Source of the DNA: Symsagittifera roscoffensis
Taxonomy: Eukaryota; Xenacoelomorpha; Acoela; Convolutidae
Direction of reading: 5' to 3'
NCBI RefSeq assembly: GCF_963678635.1
Contig: NC_087070.1
Span: forward strand, 36,647,109 to 36,707,108
DNA: 60,000 nucleotides
The notes beneath the pieces were generated by a model. The model was not told the DNA's origin. It did no database searches and saw only the letters and a program-made list of their open reading frames with translations. Made by a program: the position numbers and the translations under genes. Shown one piece after another: positions 11,701 through 23,794 of this stretch; the stretch's first letter is position 1; every line of letters starts with the position of its first letter.

Positions 11701-13030
11701 TTTTGGTTAATTAAGATAGAAAAGTAAAGTTATCTATTGAAGTAGTTATTAGGTCGAAATATAACAATTTTTATCGTAATTTAAAGTTTTTTTGAAATTT
11801 TTTTTGGTAAAATCTTCAATTTTTGCTCAAAAGCTCTTACCAATGACTTTACATGTACCAAAAAACTAAACACGTAACCTTAGTTCCACAAGCTACACGT
11901 AATTAACCAAAAACATTTAATAATTAGATAACGCGCGCCGAAATTTTTGCGAAAAAAACTAGACATTTCCACACAAAAACCCAAAAAGTTTCTCTTTTCT
12001 TACTATTCTCTTACCATCACACAAACCATGAAACCTTACCAATGGTTTTTTCTATCTTAATACATTGTAGGCTCTATTCTCTTTCCTAATACATAGCTTG
12101 AAGACCGGATGTTTTATTCCCTATCTTAATACATGTGGGTCTTCAAGTTCCCCGAGAAAAGTAAGGAATATTACGAAAATAACAAAAATGTCTTTTCTAC
12201 TTAGTAAACTTAGTATCATATATGAAATGTCAAGTTTCGTACTTTGTTAGGTGGTCAACGATTTTGAAGCGAGAAACGTAAGTTTCTACGGGGAAATGGA
12301 AAATTATAAATTAGCTACAAAAAATTAGAAAAAAAGGATTGCAATTTCTAAAAATTTCTGTTGAAAAAATGAAAGAAAGGTTGGAATGAATAGCTTAATT
12401 TCGGAATTGAACACAAGTGTGGTCGAAGTGTTTTTTGATTTTTGACAAGATGGTTGGATATGGAGAGTTTTTGGTGAAAACAAGTTTAACTGTTTAGTTA
12501 ATGACTTTTGGAATCTTGTTTTTTTTTGTGGGATGCTTCGGCGTTTTTGGGAGGTAGAATGGCTTTAGGCTAAGTGATCAAGTTGAATTTTGTCTGTAGG
12601 CTTATTTAATATTTTTTTGGATAAAATCTGGGTAAAATTTGAGACAATATTGTTGTTTTTGTGTTGGTTGATAGAAGAGGACTGCAATTTTTTTATGAGG
12701 ATTACTTAAGTTTTCAAACAGAAGGGTAGTGCTTGTTTTTGACATGAAGGTCTTTGAAATATAGTTTTAGATCTAGTTCAAATTGGAAATGTATCGACTA
12801 TTAGTAGTGGTGGCGTTTAGAGGGAAATGCGATGATATCAAACCATTATGATTGGCTGGTTTTGAACAAGTTATTTCGAGAGAGAAAGTGATTGTTTGTA
12901 TTTAAAAAGTATTTTAAAGATTTACTATAAATGTTATTGATGTTGTCTAAATAACCAGTAGATTTCTAAAATTATACTTTTTTTATTTTTTTAGATGGTG
13001 AAATAAAAGTTTCGTGATCTCTCTTGGTTG
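8770..13030. other. AT-rich gene-free stretch with minor internal duplications
   Basis: Long A/T-rich DNA with only short chance open frames on both strands. Within it, 11090-11270 and 11455-11650 are diverged copies of each other (both run from ...ctcaaatta.ggtaaa... to ...taaactctg.acgt...). A small repeat with cttaatacat lies near 12055-12140. I see no genes, RNAs or transposon ends. Confidence 0.5.
11090..11650. repeat. Diverged direct duplication, period about 370 bases
   Basis: Segments at about 11090-11270 and 11455-11650 share ordered blocks: ctcaaatta(t/g)ggtaaa, tattttgag, tgtc..aacat(g/c)at.ccaattaaaata, and taaactctg(a/c)acgt. They are separated by unrelated sequence. No function is apparent. 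Confidence 0.5.
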
Positions 13031-13034
13031 ATTT

Positions 13035-14240
13035 TCAGGGCGAGATTTTTAGCATTGTTGTCTTGGTTTTCGAACTATTTTTCTTGAGATTTTTCTGATA
13101 TTGAGTTATATTGAATGATTGTGGTAGATGATTGAAGATTGGTATTTTTTGTTGTAGGTTTTTTTCTGTGATTTTGACAACAATTAGTAGTTGTGTGAAT
13201 GAATATAATTGTGTTAATTTGCGGAGGGCGTATTCCATCGGGTAGTATGGTAGAAAGATTATTTCTATGTTGTACTATTTTTTTTTGTCGCGATCTATAG
13301 TTTATATGGGACGTCTATAAATTTTTCTTATAATTTGAAATGGTCTTTTTCGGAAAGGTTGTAGCTTTTGTAAGATTCCTTTTTGAATAATAAAAAACCA
13401 GATTAAAACAACTGTTTCTAATTTTTGGTTTGATGCTGGTGTTAAACGTGAAATTGTTTGAGACTGAATTTTTTGTCTTTGAAACAGTTTCTCTGCAATT
13501 TTCTGTAAGAGTCATTTTTTTTTTTTTTTAAATTCTTTCTGTATGAGTTACAGAAGCTAATTTTGAAACTTCTGGATGAAGAAAATGATCTTCGTCATGA
13601 GTGTGAAGTGGTAGATTATAACAAATTGAGTCTTTGTTGGGTTGACAGTAACCTTGAGCATTTTTTGAGGAGTTTGCTGAAAACATTATCGTTTTACGTG
13701 GTTTTTGGTTAAAAACAATTTCATATGGTGATAGTCAACACTGTGTGAATTGGGAGTTAAATGCGAATGGGAATAGTTTTACGTCTGCTGAATTTTCTGT
13801 GTACTTTTATCATTTTAGTTTATTATACAACGGAGTTATTCTTGTAATGACCGGTTCATGCCTTCAACTAGTCCGTTTATCCATGGGGCAAGAGACGTTC
13901 TATGTTTATGTTTGATATTATAAAGGTGACAAAGTGTAATGAATTCGTTATTTATAAAGGAATTTATAAATATGACAAGGAATTCAGGTAGTCCTAATTT
14001 TGCTATCTAGTGCTGGTAAAGTGTTGTGTAAGCATAATAAGCGTTGCAATGAGGTACAAGGTTGAGGGCTATATAGTTTATAAGCCCATCTACTTTAACC
14101 ATTTTAAACAAATTTCCTTCTGAGGAAGGTGATATAGGGCATTTGGTATCAAATGAGATTCTGTGATTGAAATATAGGCTTTGTCCTTTAAGGTGTTGTT
14201 TTTTTTGCTTTTTGTTTTTGATGCGGAACAGGTTTCTCAA
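13035..14240 (-). pseudogene. Degenerate Gypsy integrase (minus strand)
   Basis: Read on the minus strand, 14240-14007 gives a core start with FDTK..PISPSSEGNLFKMV and VDGL, the usual beta-strand block around the first catalytic Asp, here in FDTK. Downstream (about 13990-13850) comes a block with EFLV and then LAPWINGLVEGMNRSLQE, which matches the region of the catalytic Glu. The C-terminal part (13.77-13.04 kb) has LSPYEIVFNQKPRK and, near 13035-13238, MEYALRKLTQLYSF. Several frameshifts and stops break the gene, and the second catalytic Asp region is degraded. It follows the RT remnant at 15.1-15.85 kb in the order expected for Gypsy pol. Its family is different from elements A and B. Confidence 0.7.
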
Positions 14241-15131
14241 TTGACAAGTTATGCTATCATTACGAAGTACTTTTTATCCAAATTGATGCATTTGGGAAAG
14301 AAAATTTTCGTGTGAAATTTGATTATGTTTTTTTTCTTATCATGCATGTTAAGCTTGGTTAAGTCTGATTAAGCTTAATTAAGTCTGATCAAGGCATGTT
14401 AAGTCTGATCGTGCAAAATTAAGCTTAGTGGATGACAGGGTACATTCGGAAAAATCGAACTAAGGTTATATTTCCTAATTTTGTGATATCGACGTTTACT
14501 GGTTTTGTTTTATATTGTGCCAAGATTCAAGTTGTCGGATGAGAGGATCAAGATTTTGGTATTTCTGCATCAACTGAAGTGTCGTTGTTTCTGTGTTTGG
14601 GAGAAAAATGTTTTGCATTTCAGTTTTTTTAGAGAGGTATCTTACCCATAAGTTCTTGTAAAATAATTTTCTTATTGATTATTAATTTGTAGTTTGGTTC
14701 TGGAGGGTCTGGCAAGTTTATGGTTTCTGTTTGATTTTCCTTTTTATCAATGGGAATGATTTGTTTCGTTGTGGTTTTGCATAGATGTTTTTGTTGTGTA
14801 TTATTTTTTATCCATGATGAAAATGGTATTGGTTTAAATGCATTTTTTTCCTGATAAATCTACCTCATATTTGTTGTTTTGGCAATCAAGATAGAATGGA
14901 AAATAATCTAAAGTGTTTGTTTCTTTAGTATCAGAGTCAGTTTTTACTGCGTATTTAAATTTTTGTAAAATGGCTGGAGATATAGTTGCGTTTTGTGAAC
15001 ACTTTTATTTAGAAAGTTCAGCATTACAAGAACTTTTTGAATTTTTTTTTTAATTTGATGGTGGTTGGAGTTTTAAAATTGCATTTGTTCGTTATTTTAA
15101 AGGTGTAATTGTGGTGCCTTTGATAATATGT
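14241..15131 (-). pseudogene. Degenerate RNase H to integrase linker (minus strand)
   Basis: This lies between the RT and integrase remnants of the same minus-strand Gypsy copy, where RNase H and the integrase zinc finger should be. Around 14600-14550 a frame reads MQKYQNLDPLIRQLESWH, typical of the linker before the integrase finger. The catalytic residues of RNase H are not visible and stops are frequent. A short plus-strand array of ttaagtctgat (14360-14415) interrupts the area. Confidence 0.45.
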
Positions 15132-15849
15132 CTAAGGAATTTTACACGTGTAAGGAAAAAGATGAGGGCTGCTTTCATGTTTTCTTTTGGGGCTGCTTTC
15201 CTTATCTGGGGCTGCTTTCATGTTTTCTTTTAACAAGATTCGGTGGTATTTGTCTAAATCTTTAAACATTTCTTGTTTTCTTTGTGATTGTATGAAACAA
15301 TCGTCTAAATATGTAATCACGTTTTTACTAAGAATTATTGGTCTTAAAACTTACTGGTGATAAAGCTGCTGGTGATAAAGCTGCTGGTCCAAGGATGTAC
15401 CATAGAATAGTCTATTGAATTCGTGTTGTCGATTTCCAATAACAAAAAGTATTAGTCAATGTGATTGTTCGTCTAATGGCATTTGATTGTATGCACCATT
15501 CATATCGGCGATAGTATAGTATTATCCGTTTACCACTTGTATTACTAGTATTACTTGTATTGGTTCATGGTGCAACTGTTTTTTGATTCATCAATAAAAT
15601 AATTCAAGTATTGTGCGTCTAGAACGATTTGAAGTGATTCTCTTTAATCAGAATAATTACAGGGTTGATGATTGTGTTACCTTTGGGTTGTTGTTCTTTG
15701 TTTACCGGTGAGATAATTGCATACTGTTCGAGAATAGTCAAAAGTATGTTTACTTTGTCATGTAAATGTACTGGTTGCGCGTTGTTTACTGAAAAGTGCG
15801 TCGGGTTTGAGCAAAAGATGTAGTGTTGAAAGTACTTTTTCAACATCAA
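15132..15849 (-). pseudogene. Degenerate Gypsy reverse transcriptase (minus strand)
   Basis: The 15849-15619 frame contains ILEQYAIISPVNKEQQPKG, the fingers region that opens Ty3/Gypsy RT (xGII.PS.SP...). Immediately after a frameshift an IVLDAQYLN block follows (about 15630-15600), equivalent to R..D.R.LN. At 15320-15280 the frame gives ITYLDDCFIQSQ, the YxDD catalytic box of RT. A short purine-rich insertion (ssPKRKHESSP-like, about 15170-15230) follows. Stops and shifts make it a pseudogene. Confidence 0.75.
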
Positions 15850-16039
15850 ACTTTGATGTGGCGTGAACCACGGGACAAAAAAATGTTTCGTTTGATTTTA
15901 AAATAGAAATAGAACTATAAATGATGGAAAAAACATCACTTGTGAAAGATCAGTTTGCTCTTTGTGAGTTTTGATGTTGAATATTTTTGAAATATTATGT
16001 GAAATTTTTTGAGAAACCTAGTTCAATATCATCTGTTGG

Positions 16040-16560
16040 TGTTCGGTGTGGTTTTTAACTTGTATGTGGTGGTAAAATTTCAGTAGTAAATATTCCGCAA
16101 TGTGAAGTGATATTACTGACGCCTGGTAGATAGTGATCGAACACTTGTCTTCTAATTTTTATTTCAGTAAAGCCTTGTTTACATGGAATGTTTCCTTTTT
16201 TGATCAAATTTGCAATTTGAACACAGCAAATCGTTGGTTGTCTTCTAGTGGGATCACCTTGTCGATGAATAACAAAAGGAAGAATAGAACCATCGTCAAA
16301 GTTTTCATCGTATTGAATCATTTTTTTGTGTGGAATTACGGTTCTGTGTAATTTTTAGTATATTTTTTTGGTTGATTCCAATTATGGAGTTATACTGGCT
16401 TACAACGATATGAGTTTCTTTCCTGCGTTTACCTTCCATAGATGATGGTGTTGTGGATTCTGATTCGGAAAAAAATGTTTGGTCACTAATTGGTTTGTTT
16501 TGTCGTCGATTGAATCTCGAAGATTTTGAATTTTTTGTATTGTAGCTGTATCACATTACG
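16040..16560 (-). pseudogene. Upstream pol/gag-linker remnant (minus strand)
   Basis: An 88-codon frame at 16321-16055 and broken frames up to about 16560 precede the minus-strand RT and are in the place of protease or the Gag-Pol junction. The frame contains FDDGSILPFVIHRQGD and a CCVQIANLIKKGNIPC segment, but no D-T/S-G active site could be identified. I infer membership from position and direction only. Confidence 0.4.
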
Positions 16561-17827
16561 AAACTGCGTTTTGGAAAATTTTTGTCTAATCATGTGTTTT
16601 TGTTTTGCGAGTATTGCCTTTTTCTTGTTTGATTTTTCGATCTGAAGTATCTTATTTTTTTTGTGTGGTGTAATTGCAAAATCGTATCTTTTGTTTTTAA
16701 TTAAACAATTGTGGAGTACTATGTTTGTTTGTTTGCTAGATTTTCTCCTGACATAAGTGTTAGAATGATAGTTGCAAAATCAAGGGGTAAATTTTTTTTT
16801 CTCGAAACTGCTAGTTCTTATAACTTTTGTGGAATAATACTAATCTTTGGGCACATGTCGAGTGTAGACAGGTTGGAGTGAGATTATGTCGATTAGTAAG
16901 AATAATTTGTACTTTCTCGGTGACCTAAATTTTACTTTCAGAAAACTTACTTATTCTTACATAGGGTTAAGATTTGTGATCAAAGGTTGGAGAAAAGAAA
17001 TCAATCTACAAGGTTCACGTATAAATAGAACACAAGTAGATCGTTAGGTACTATAATAGATCTTACTAAATTTATGATTTGTTTAAGCCTGGGTCAAATA
17101 AGAGGAGGGTCTCAAGTGAAGGATGAGTACTCGAAGCACTTTAGTAAGAGATTAAAATGTTTGTTTTCAAAAATGGTGATTTGTAAGTTAAAAATTTAAA
17201 TGATATCAATTTCTCATTTTTATGGTTATGTTTTAGATGGAGAAACAAAGAAGCATTAGCTATGAAAGGATGAAGATTTGAGCCCTTGAGAAGCAACGAA
17301 TTTCTTGTAAATTATATAAAAGTACTTTTTTAAAATACTTCAAAATTTTTATATTTTTTATTCAATATATTCTAATTTTACAAAAGTTTGAAATTACTGC
17401 AGACTTAATGAAATGAAGGACATGGGTATCTTTTCATATCAGTCGTTTTTTGTTATTCAAAATGGTTATACATAATTGAGAACTATATGGCCTGAAAAAT
17501 AAATCTTACTTCTACAAGTAATTTTTATTTCATGTTAGCTAATGAAAAACTACTGCTTTGAAAATTGTGTAGAGGATTAATTGTTGCAGTCTGCGTTGTT
17601 TCACAAAATAGGAGCTCGGTAGTAACGGTCTACTGTTCGGTGTTTGGTGTATTGTTTGAAGTAATGGATTAGACTAACTGATATGTAGAGACAAATCTAC
17701 TAAGTTTTCCGTACTATCGAACAATTTGTGATGTTTGTTTTGATCTGACTTCCGTTGAATTTGCTAAATCTAAATATGTTGAGGTCTTGTTCGAGACTTT
17801 TGGTCGCACCAGATGAAGTTATGTTCG
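16561..17827. other. AT-rich stretch without recognised features
   Basis: No open frame over about 60 codons, no RNA gene and no obvious repeat. It lies between the minus-strand pol remnant and the third copy of repeat R1, so it may hold the decayed 5' part of that element. Confidence 0.45.
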
Positions 17828-18205
17828 GTGGCTCACTCATAGAATAATTTCAGATGAGGTACACCGTCTGTTCGTCACGCTATCTTATTTTCGGTCGGAT
17901 ACAATCTTTTAGTTTTTTAGCCTAATACCGATCTTAATCTTACTCTTATATCTCCTGATCTCATTAGAACCAGTGTGTGCTGGTATTTGCGATTTAGATA
18001 TCTGGAATTGTTCTGATGGAGAATGACTGTCTTCTAAATTAGATTTATTTTGTTCTGTTGCAGAGACTTTGAATAGTTTTAGCGTTACAAATAATTTTAT
18101 CTGTTAGTTATGGATCATAATTGGTTAGTTAGAAATTTTCTATAGAGATAGTTTTTTCAATAATATAATTGGATGTAAATACTAGTTTTAAGCTGGTTCC
18201 ACTCG
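17828..18205 (+). repeat. Repeat family R1, partial third copy
   Basis: The homology starts at ggctcactcatag (about 17830) and follows copies 1 and 2 through the region of the 86-codon frame, here broken. It then extends past the end of copy 1, matching 4207-4310 of copy 2. Divergence is clearly larger than between copies 1 and 2. All three copies are in the same orientation and bracket the minus-strand Gypsy remnants, so they might be terminal repeats of one element, but this is not proven. Confidence 0.65.
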
Positions 18206-18233
18206 TCACAATTTTTGTGGTTGGTTGTAAATC

Positions 18234-18978
18234 GTAATAGGAACATCTCATAGCTAAATTTTGCAGAGATTCGATAAATATCCTAAAATATACGAAGAGA
18301 TTGACTGTCTTTAAACTTTTTAAGAAAAACACATAATATTCTCAATTTTTGTTACATTAAGTGGAGAAAATTTAAAACACCATAGTCCAGTAGTACACAA
18401 AAACTTACAATGAGAAGGAGCCAAAAGGCTGCTTGTTGTTGCCAAAAATCGACTCATAGGAAAAACATAAGTGAAATTATCTCAGTACTAAACAATTTGA
18501 AGACTTTCCTTCAAACAAACTCTCAGTTTACCATTTCTGGACAGAATCCGAAAAGTTCCAAAAATCGAAAAATGAAATCGAACTAATGAAATTTTTTTGA
18601 TTGTTTTGTTGATAGTCATGGTTTTATACATAGTTTTTATGTAGTTTTTCTGAGAAAAACAAGTAATCAACTGATAAAAGTTTTTTTGAATGACAGTGCG
18701 TTTTGTAGAATCTTTATTAGACAATGTTTTGTTCAGAACATTTTTACTCACAACAAGAAAAAACCATATTCCCAAAATGAATAGAAGTTTAAAAAGGAAA
18801 AATTTTACAATTTAAACATAGTTATTATGTATTTTTTTGATAAAATTAAGTAAGCCACTGATTTTTTGAGTGACAATATGTACTGTAGAATCTATATGAG
18901 ACAGGGCTTTGTTCCAAAAATTTTTACTCATAATGAGAAAAAACCATATTCCCGACATGAATAAAAGTTTGAAAAGGG
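18234..18978. repeat. Repeat family R2, copy 1 (runs into assembly gap)
   Basis: This matches 19510-20262 at an offset of about 1270 bases with long identical stretches. Internally it holds two diverged tandem units of about 170 bases (about 18640-18800 and 18820-18978), each ending with ...aaaaaccatattccc.acatgaatag/aaag.... It is cut by the N run. A 95-codon minus-strand frame (18488-18775) is shared by both copies but starts or stops differently and resembles no family. Confidence 0.75.
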
Positions 18979-19178
18979 NNNNNNNNNNNNNNNNNNNNNN
19001 NNNNNNNNNNNNNNNNNNNNNNNNNNNNNNNNNNNNNNNNNNNNNNNNNNNNNNNNNNNNNNNNNNNNNNNNNNNNNNNNNNNNNNNNNNNNNNNNNNNN
19101 NNNNNNNNNNNNNNNNNNNNNNNNNNNNNNNNNNNNNNNNNNNNNNNNNNNNNNNNNNNNNNNNNNNNNNNNNNNNNN
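18979..19178. other. Assembly gap, 200 N
   Basis: Exactly 200 undetermined bases, probably a placeholder for a gap of estimated or unknown size. It lies between two copies of repeat R2, a typical place for assembly failure. Confidence 0.99.
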
Positions 19179-19509
19179 TGAAGACTTCAAAAAAAGGAGT
19201 AAACAACATGAGTCATCTTGATAACCATAATTGGCAGCAACCTCAAAACAGCACAGAAAGAAACATCCACTGTTGGAAAAAGTGTAGGCATTTCTTTTTC
19301 TTTAAAATTTCTCAAATCTCTTCCAGAAGGCAGCTCCTAAGTGTCAATTTCTTCCTAACTTTAATTCGGAATATAGGAAAAACTTCTATTCACTCTGTTT
19401 TCAACGAGTTTTACGTTAAAAAAAAAACACATTATAGATCGTGTTTTTTGCGTTTCTATTCCACTCCACCTCCCCATGTTCATTTGAGAATTATAACTCC
19501 ATTTGCTCC
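19179..19509. other. Spacer between R2 copies
   Basis: Short AT-rich stretch with a 106-codon open frame (19208-19528) that shows no motif and overlaps the start of repeat R2. I do not call it a gene. Confidence 0.4.
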
Positions 19510-20262
19510 TAATAGGATCATCTCATAGCCAAATTTTTTCAGAGATTCGATAAATGTCCTAAAATATACGAAGAAATTGACTGTCTTTATACTTTGTAAA
19601 AACACAGATTCTGTTTTTTTGTTACATTAAGTGGAGAAAAATTCAAACAGCATAGTCCAGTAGTACACAAAAACTTACAATGAGAAGGAGCCAAAAGGCT
19701 GCTTGTTGTTGCCAAAAATCGACTCATAGGAAAAACATAAGTGAAATTATCTCAGTACTAAACAATTTGAAGACTTTCCTTCAAACAAACTCTCAGTTTA
19801 CCATTTCTGGACAGAATCCGAAAAGTTCCAAAAATCGAAAAATGAAATCGAACTAATGAAATTTTTTTGATTGTTTTGTTGATAGTCATGGTTTTATACA
19901 TAGTTTTTATGTAGTTTTTCTGAGAAAAACAAGTAATCAACTGATAAAAAATTTTTTTTAATGACAGTGCGTTTTGTAGAATCTTTATTAGACAATGTTT
20001 TGTTCAGAACATTTTTACTCACAACAAGAAAAAACCATATTCCCAAAATGAATAGAAGTTTAAAAAGGAAAAATTTTACAATTTAAACATAGTTATTATG
20101 CAATTCTTAAGATAAATATAAGTAAGCAACTGATAATTCTTTTTGAGTGACAATATGTACTGTAGAATCTAAATTAGACAATGTTTTGTTCAGAAAAATT
20201 TACTCATAATAAGAAAAAACCATATTGCCAACATGAATAAAAGATTGAAAAGGAAAAATTTT
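19510..20262. repeat. Repeat family R2, copy 2
   Basis: Second copy of the 18234-18978 repeat, again with two tandem sub-units (about 19910-20070 and 20090-20260). It ends about 80 bases before the first recognisable Gag codons of element A, so element A is either truncated by, or was inserted beside, this repeat. Confidence 0.75.
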
Positions 20263-20340
20263 CAGCAAATTTTAAGTTAGTTTTTCCAGTTTGTTGTCAT
20301 TTCTTGTTTTTGTGCTACACCTTTTTTATTTCTTTGTGCA

Positions 20341-21507
20341 GGAACTTAGCGAAAAGTCTAGAAGAGTTTTTAAGAAACCAAGATGCTACAAAGACAAATC
20401 TGATGGCTGTATTGATACCTGGATAGAAGTGATGAAACTGCATTTTGAGGAAGAGGACTTGTCAGAAATGCAAGAATGCAGTGCGCTTACCAGTAACTTG
20501 GAAGGGACAGCCCTAAACTGTTTGATGGCCAAAAAGCAATACCAGCGGGACAGCTGAGAAGATCTTTGAAATCTTGTTAAATCGTTTTGGATCAGGGGTG
20601 CAGGGGCACCAGGCAATGATGCGCTTCGATAAACGGAGGCAACGAGAAGATGAGAGGATAGAAATGTTTCTAGACGATTTGGAGATGCTTAGAAGGCGCA
20701 AAATTCATCGATGGTGTGAAGAATGATGAACTTCGAACAATGTTAGCAACACATTACACGCCACTATCAACCAATGCGCCAACATCAGAGGAATTGAGGC
20801 TCAAGTCAAAAAAATATCTTTTACTGAAGCCTACATCGAGATCTGGATATTACAAGAACAATTATGGCAATTTTAACAACGGATCAGCAAACCAAGGGAA
20901 CAACTGGTCTAAACCGAGGGACGATATGGACAAGAGGCGCTCTTGTGCAAACTGCAGTTCGATGGACCATCATGTGTCAGCATGCCCAGCTTACAAACAG
21001 GGCACGAAAGCAAGAGGTTTTAGCCTCGAGGACAAAGATGCGTCAAAAGTCGACCATGAAGATTTCATGAGAGGAGTAATTGCAAAATTTGGCCCGAGAT
21101 GTTTCTTTTGCAAGTTGGAAGGTCATTTTAAATCGAATTGTTCGCAATTCTGGGATGCTGTAGCAGACATCAAGCATCCAAGGCATGATGAAGTTTTATC
21201 GGGTGTGAAAGCCAGCAAGGCTCGCCTTTTGAGTGAAGCGGAGACGCGCAGAAAAGAAAAACCGCGAGTGCTGGCGACGAAGAAGATGCAAGCGGTAACA
21301 GAAGAGACATGTGAACCGGAACCGGTGACTGCGGCGGATGCCTTCAAGATTGATTATAGGGCTGCCGCGAGGGATGCTCTAAATAGAGTGCAACAGGAAC
21401 TGGTAACGAAAGAGATCGAGCAAAAAGTGAAGCTCGAATGGGAAACTACAGGAGAAGCTGAATACCTTCGAGGCAACAGAAATCGAAGAAACAAAAGCAC
21501 CAAGTAG
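20341..21507 (+). pseudogene. gag: Gag of element A (C-terminal two-thirds), broken
   Basis: Homology to Gag of element B begins at about 20343, with the DGCIDTWIEVMKLHFEE block of the retrotransposon Gag capsid-like domain. A frameshift after 20557 moves the frame, and 20 or more codons are missing near 20700. From 20716 the frame runs 263 codons through two CCHC knuckles, CANC-x4-H-x4-C (about 20946-20985) and CFFC-x4-H-x4-C (about 21101-21142). Both are intact here and should bind nucleic acid in the particle. A second frameshift near 21470 separates it from the protease. The N-terminal coiled-coil part seen in B is absent. A TTTGTGCAG acceptor-like sequence precedes the homology (about 20334-20341), but the frame is dead soon after. 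Confidence 0.8.
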
Positions 21508-21508
21508 T

Positions 21509-22504
21509 TTGAGCATGAAACTTAATGTGATCTCCGGGCAGAGGTTCAATATGGTGCCACAAGGAAGCAAAATACAGTCAAAAATCTCGGTAGCGGGATA
21601 CCAGGTAATCACAAATCTGAGTGAACCATCAGAGTTCACTTTGATGCATTTGGACACAAATGCAGATTATCTGAGGCAGGTGGAGCCACGCACTGAGTCA
21701 AGAGCTGTGCCAGCACTACTAACTTTGGGTGGCCCTCGCGTAAAGAAGCTTCATGGGCGCTTCGTGGAAGTCTATGGACCGTATCAAGTGATGCTGAACG
21801 TAGATGAAATTAGTATCTACACTAGGACATATGTACTGACAGACAGTGACCAGATATGGCAGATCTATTTGGGTGAAGAGGAACTCAAAGTCGGCAGGAT
21901 AGGCCATGACGCCAAGATGGAGCAAGACAAGGTACACATTGGATACGAAGCAGATGTGACTGCACATCTGCTCGACACCAACGGAAAGAAAACCGGAGTC
22001 ACATGGCTTCTGGACACAGGAGCGGTAGTGAGTGTGATGCCGATAAAGACTTGGGAAAAAATGGGTTTCACGAGGGAATATCTAATTCCGACGAAACTCC
22101 GGCTGACAGCGGCCAATCGAGGAGCGATTTACGTAGCCGGAAGTACGCAAAAAACGGTCCTCCACATGGGAGGACGGGTTCTTTGGATGAGCTTCCTAGT
22201 AGTAGAGAATCTGGATGACTCCGACCAATTCATCTTGGGCAGAGATTTTGTCAGGAACTTCGACTTGATGATTGACTTGAACAGCGGTCTAATAAGAATT
22301 CAGAACCCGGATTGGAAGTATGTTAAGAAACCAATTAATAGAATAATAACAGACGAAAACAAGGTACCAATTTTTTTAGATAGAAAAGTAAAACTACAGC
22401 CGGGACAAGCAGTAGTAGCAATTTTTAGAATGAGGAACTTAAACTCGTTAAGTGATAGTAAACAGGTTGTTTGGCACCGAATCCAAAAAGTCAAAGTTCG
22501 GTGA
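21509..22504 (+). pseudogene. pro: Retropepsin region of element A
   Basis: A 331-codon open frame. About 130 residues with no recognised fold are followed by the aspartic protease: LLDTGAVVSVMP (DTG codons at 22013-22021) is the flap-dimer active site of retropepsins, and FILGRDFVRNFD about 80 residues later is the conserved (I/L)LG helix. The enzyme would cleave Gag-Pol during particle maturation. The sequence begins after a frameshift from Gag and ends in another (around 22490-22504), after which the homology continues in a different frame (22505-22690). In B the same region is joined in frame with Gag except for one stop. Confidence 0.85.
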
Positions 22505-23794
22505 TTTTAGGCCGGAGCTTCTCGGTAACTCGAAACGGACTGTGTGTCAGTGTGTTATTGAACACACTGGACACCACGATTTTAATCCAGCATGGAAAGA
22601 AACATGGTTAAGCTTTGCCAATGAGGACCGACTATCAAGAGACACAAAACTTGAAGAAACAAAGTGTGAAAGACTGTCCTTGTCATGCGAATAAAAATAA
22701 AATTTTAAAAAGGATTAATGAATAAAAATCTATTCAAAAATTGTTTTCAATAAAATCCGAAACGGACGACGGCTTATCGAGCTGCTCGAATTTTCCGGAA
22801 CGCCCCTCGTCATATGAACTAGAATCTGACAAACTGGTTTTGCCAGAGATAAAACACTTAAAAGGGAAAATAGGTTGGGGAGATTCCGAATTACTGCGGG
22901 AAGTTTTAAATCGGAACGCGGATGTATTTTCAAAACATAAGGCGGATATCGGCTGCTGTAACTTCGTCGAACATGAACTCGAACTTGAGGAAGGCGCCGT
23001 TCCCCATAGGGAAGGCGCAAGACGATTGACGCCACATAAATTGGAAGCGTGCCGAGCGGAAATAGAAAGTTTGCTCGAATATGACATGATAGAACCCTCG
23101 AAATCGCCATGGGCTTGCGGGGTAGTAATGGCGAAACAGAAGGTGGGGCAGCTTAGGTTTTGTTGAAATTTTTGCTACTTGAACGCGGTGACAATAAAAG
23201 AAGCGTACCTGATACCGCGAATAGACGAGAGCCTCTCTAAACTTGGTGATGCCAAGTTCTTCACCACATTGGTTTCATCACGACCTAGGTTCTGCCTTCT
23301 GGCAGGTCCTTCTGCGGAAGAAGGATAGAGAAAAGACAGCATTCTTGTGTGAGTTGGGATTGTACCAGTGGAAGAGGATGCCCTTCGGCTTGTGCAACGC
23401 AACGGCCACTTTTCAAAGACTGATGGCTCAGGCTTTGACCAGAGTGACAAAGAAGTACGGGAATCTTGTGATGTGTTACGTGGATGACGTAGTCATAGCA
23501 ACACCGACCCTGGAAGACCACCTTGATTGGCTCGATGAGGTCTTTGGATGCATGAAAAGAGCAGGCTTGAAATGCAAACCATCGAAATGTGAAATCCTTA
23601 GGGATTCGACGAATTACCTAGGAAGAATGGTGGACAGGCATGGTGTGAGGCCGGACCCGGAAGCAAAAGAAGCTGTGTTGAAATGGAAGGCTCCCAGAAC
23701 CGACACACAGCTCATGAGCTTCCTAGGGTTTGCCAACTATTACCGTGAGTTCATAAAAGGATATGCGACAAGGTGTATCCGATGCAGAAGCTGA
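22505..23794 (+). pseudogene. pol: Reverse transcriptase of element A, broken
   Basis: Between PR and RT there is a decayed connector (22505-22740). From 22741 the frame gives the RT fingers: HKADIGCCNFVEHELELEEG, EYDMIEPSKSPWACGVVM. A TGA at 23164-23166 and a frameshift near 23260 interrupt it. The palm resumes at 23243-23794 with DLGSAFWQV (first catalytic Asp), FGLCNATATFQRLM, and the intact YVDD box at 23477-23488. These are followed by LGRMVDRHGVRPD and the thumb FLGFANYYREFIKGYA. It makes cDNA from the element RNA using a tRNA or other primer. The catalytic Asp residues survive, unlike in B. A further frameshift joins RNase H. Confidence 0.88.

Noticed and set aside
14340-14420. ttaagtctgat repeats as a CRISPR-like array
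   Set aside because: Only three or four short imperfect units without spacers, in a eukaryotic context.
18909-19209. Open frames of about 90 codons on both strands across 18909-19209
   Set aside because: They consist mainly of the N gap and carry no real sequence.
20331-20557. Domesticated Gag exon behind a TTTGTGCAG acceptor at the start of element A
   Set aside because: The frame breaks soon after and the downstream parts are decayed retroelement sequence.
22730-23110. Minus-strand frames opposite the RT, SGNH and ORF2 regions
   Set aside because: Shadows of plus-strand coding DNA; no motif of their own.
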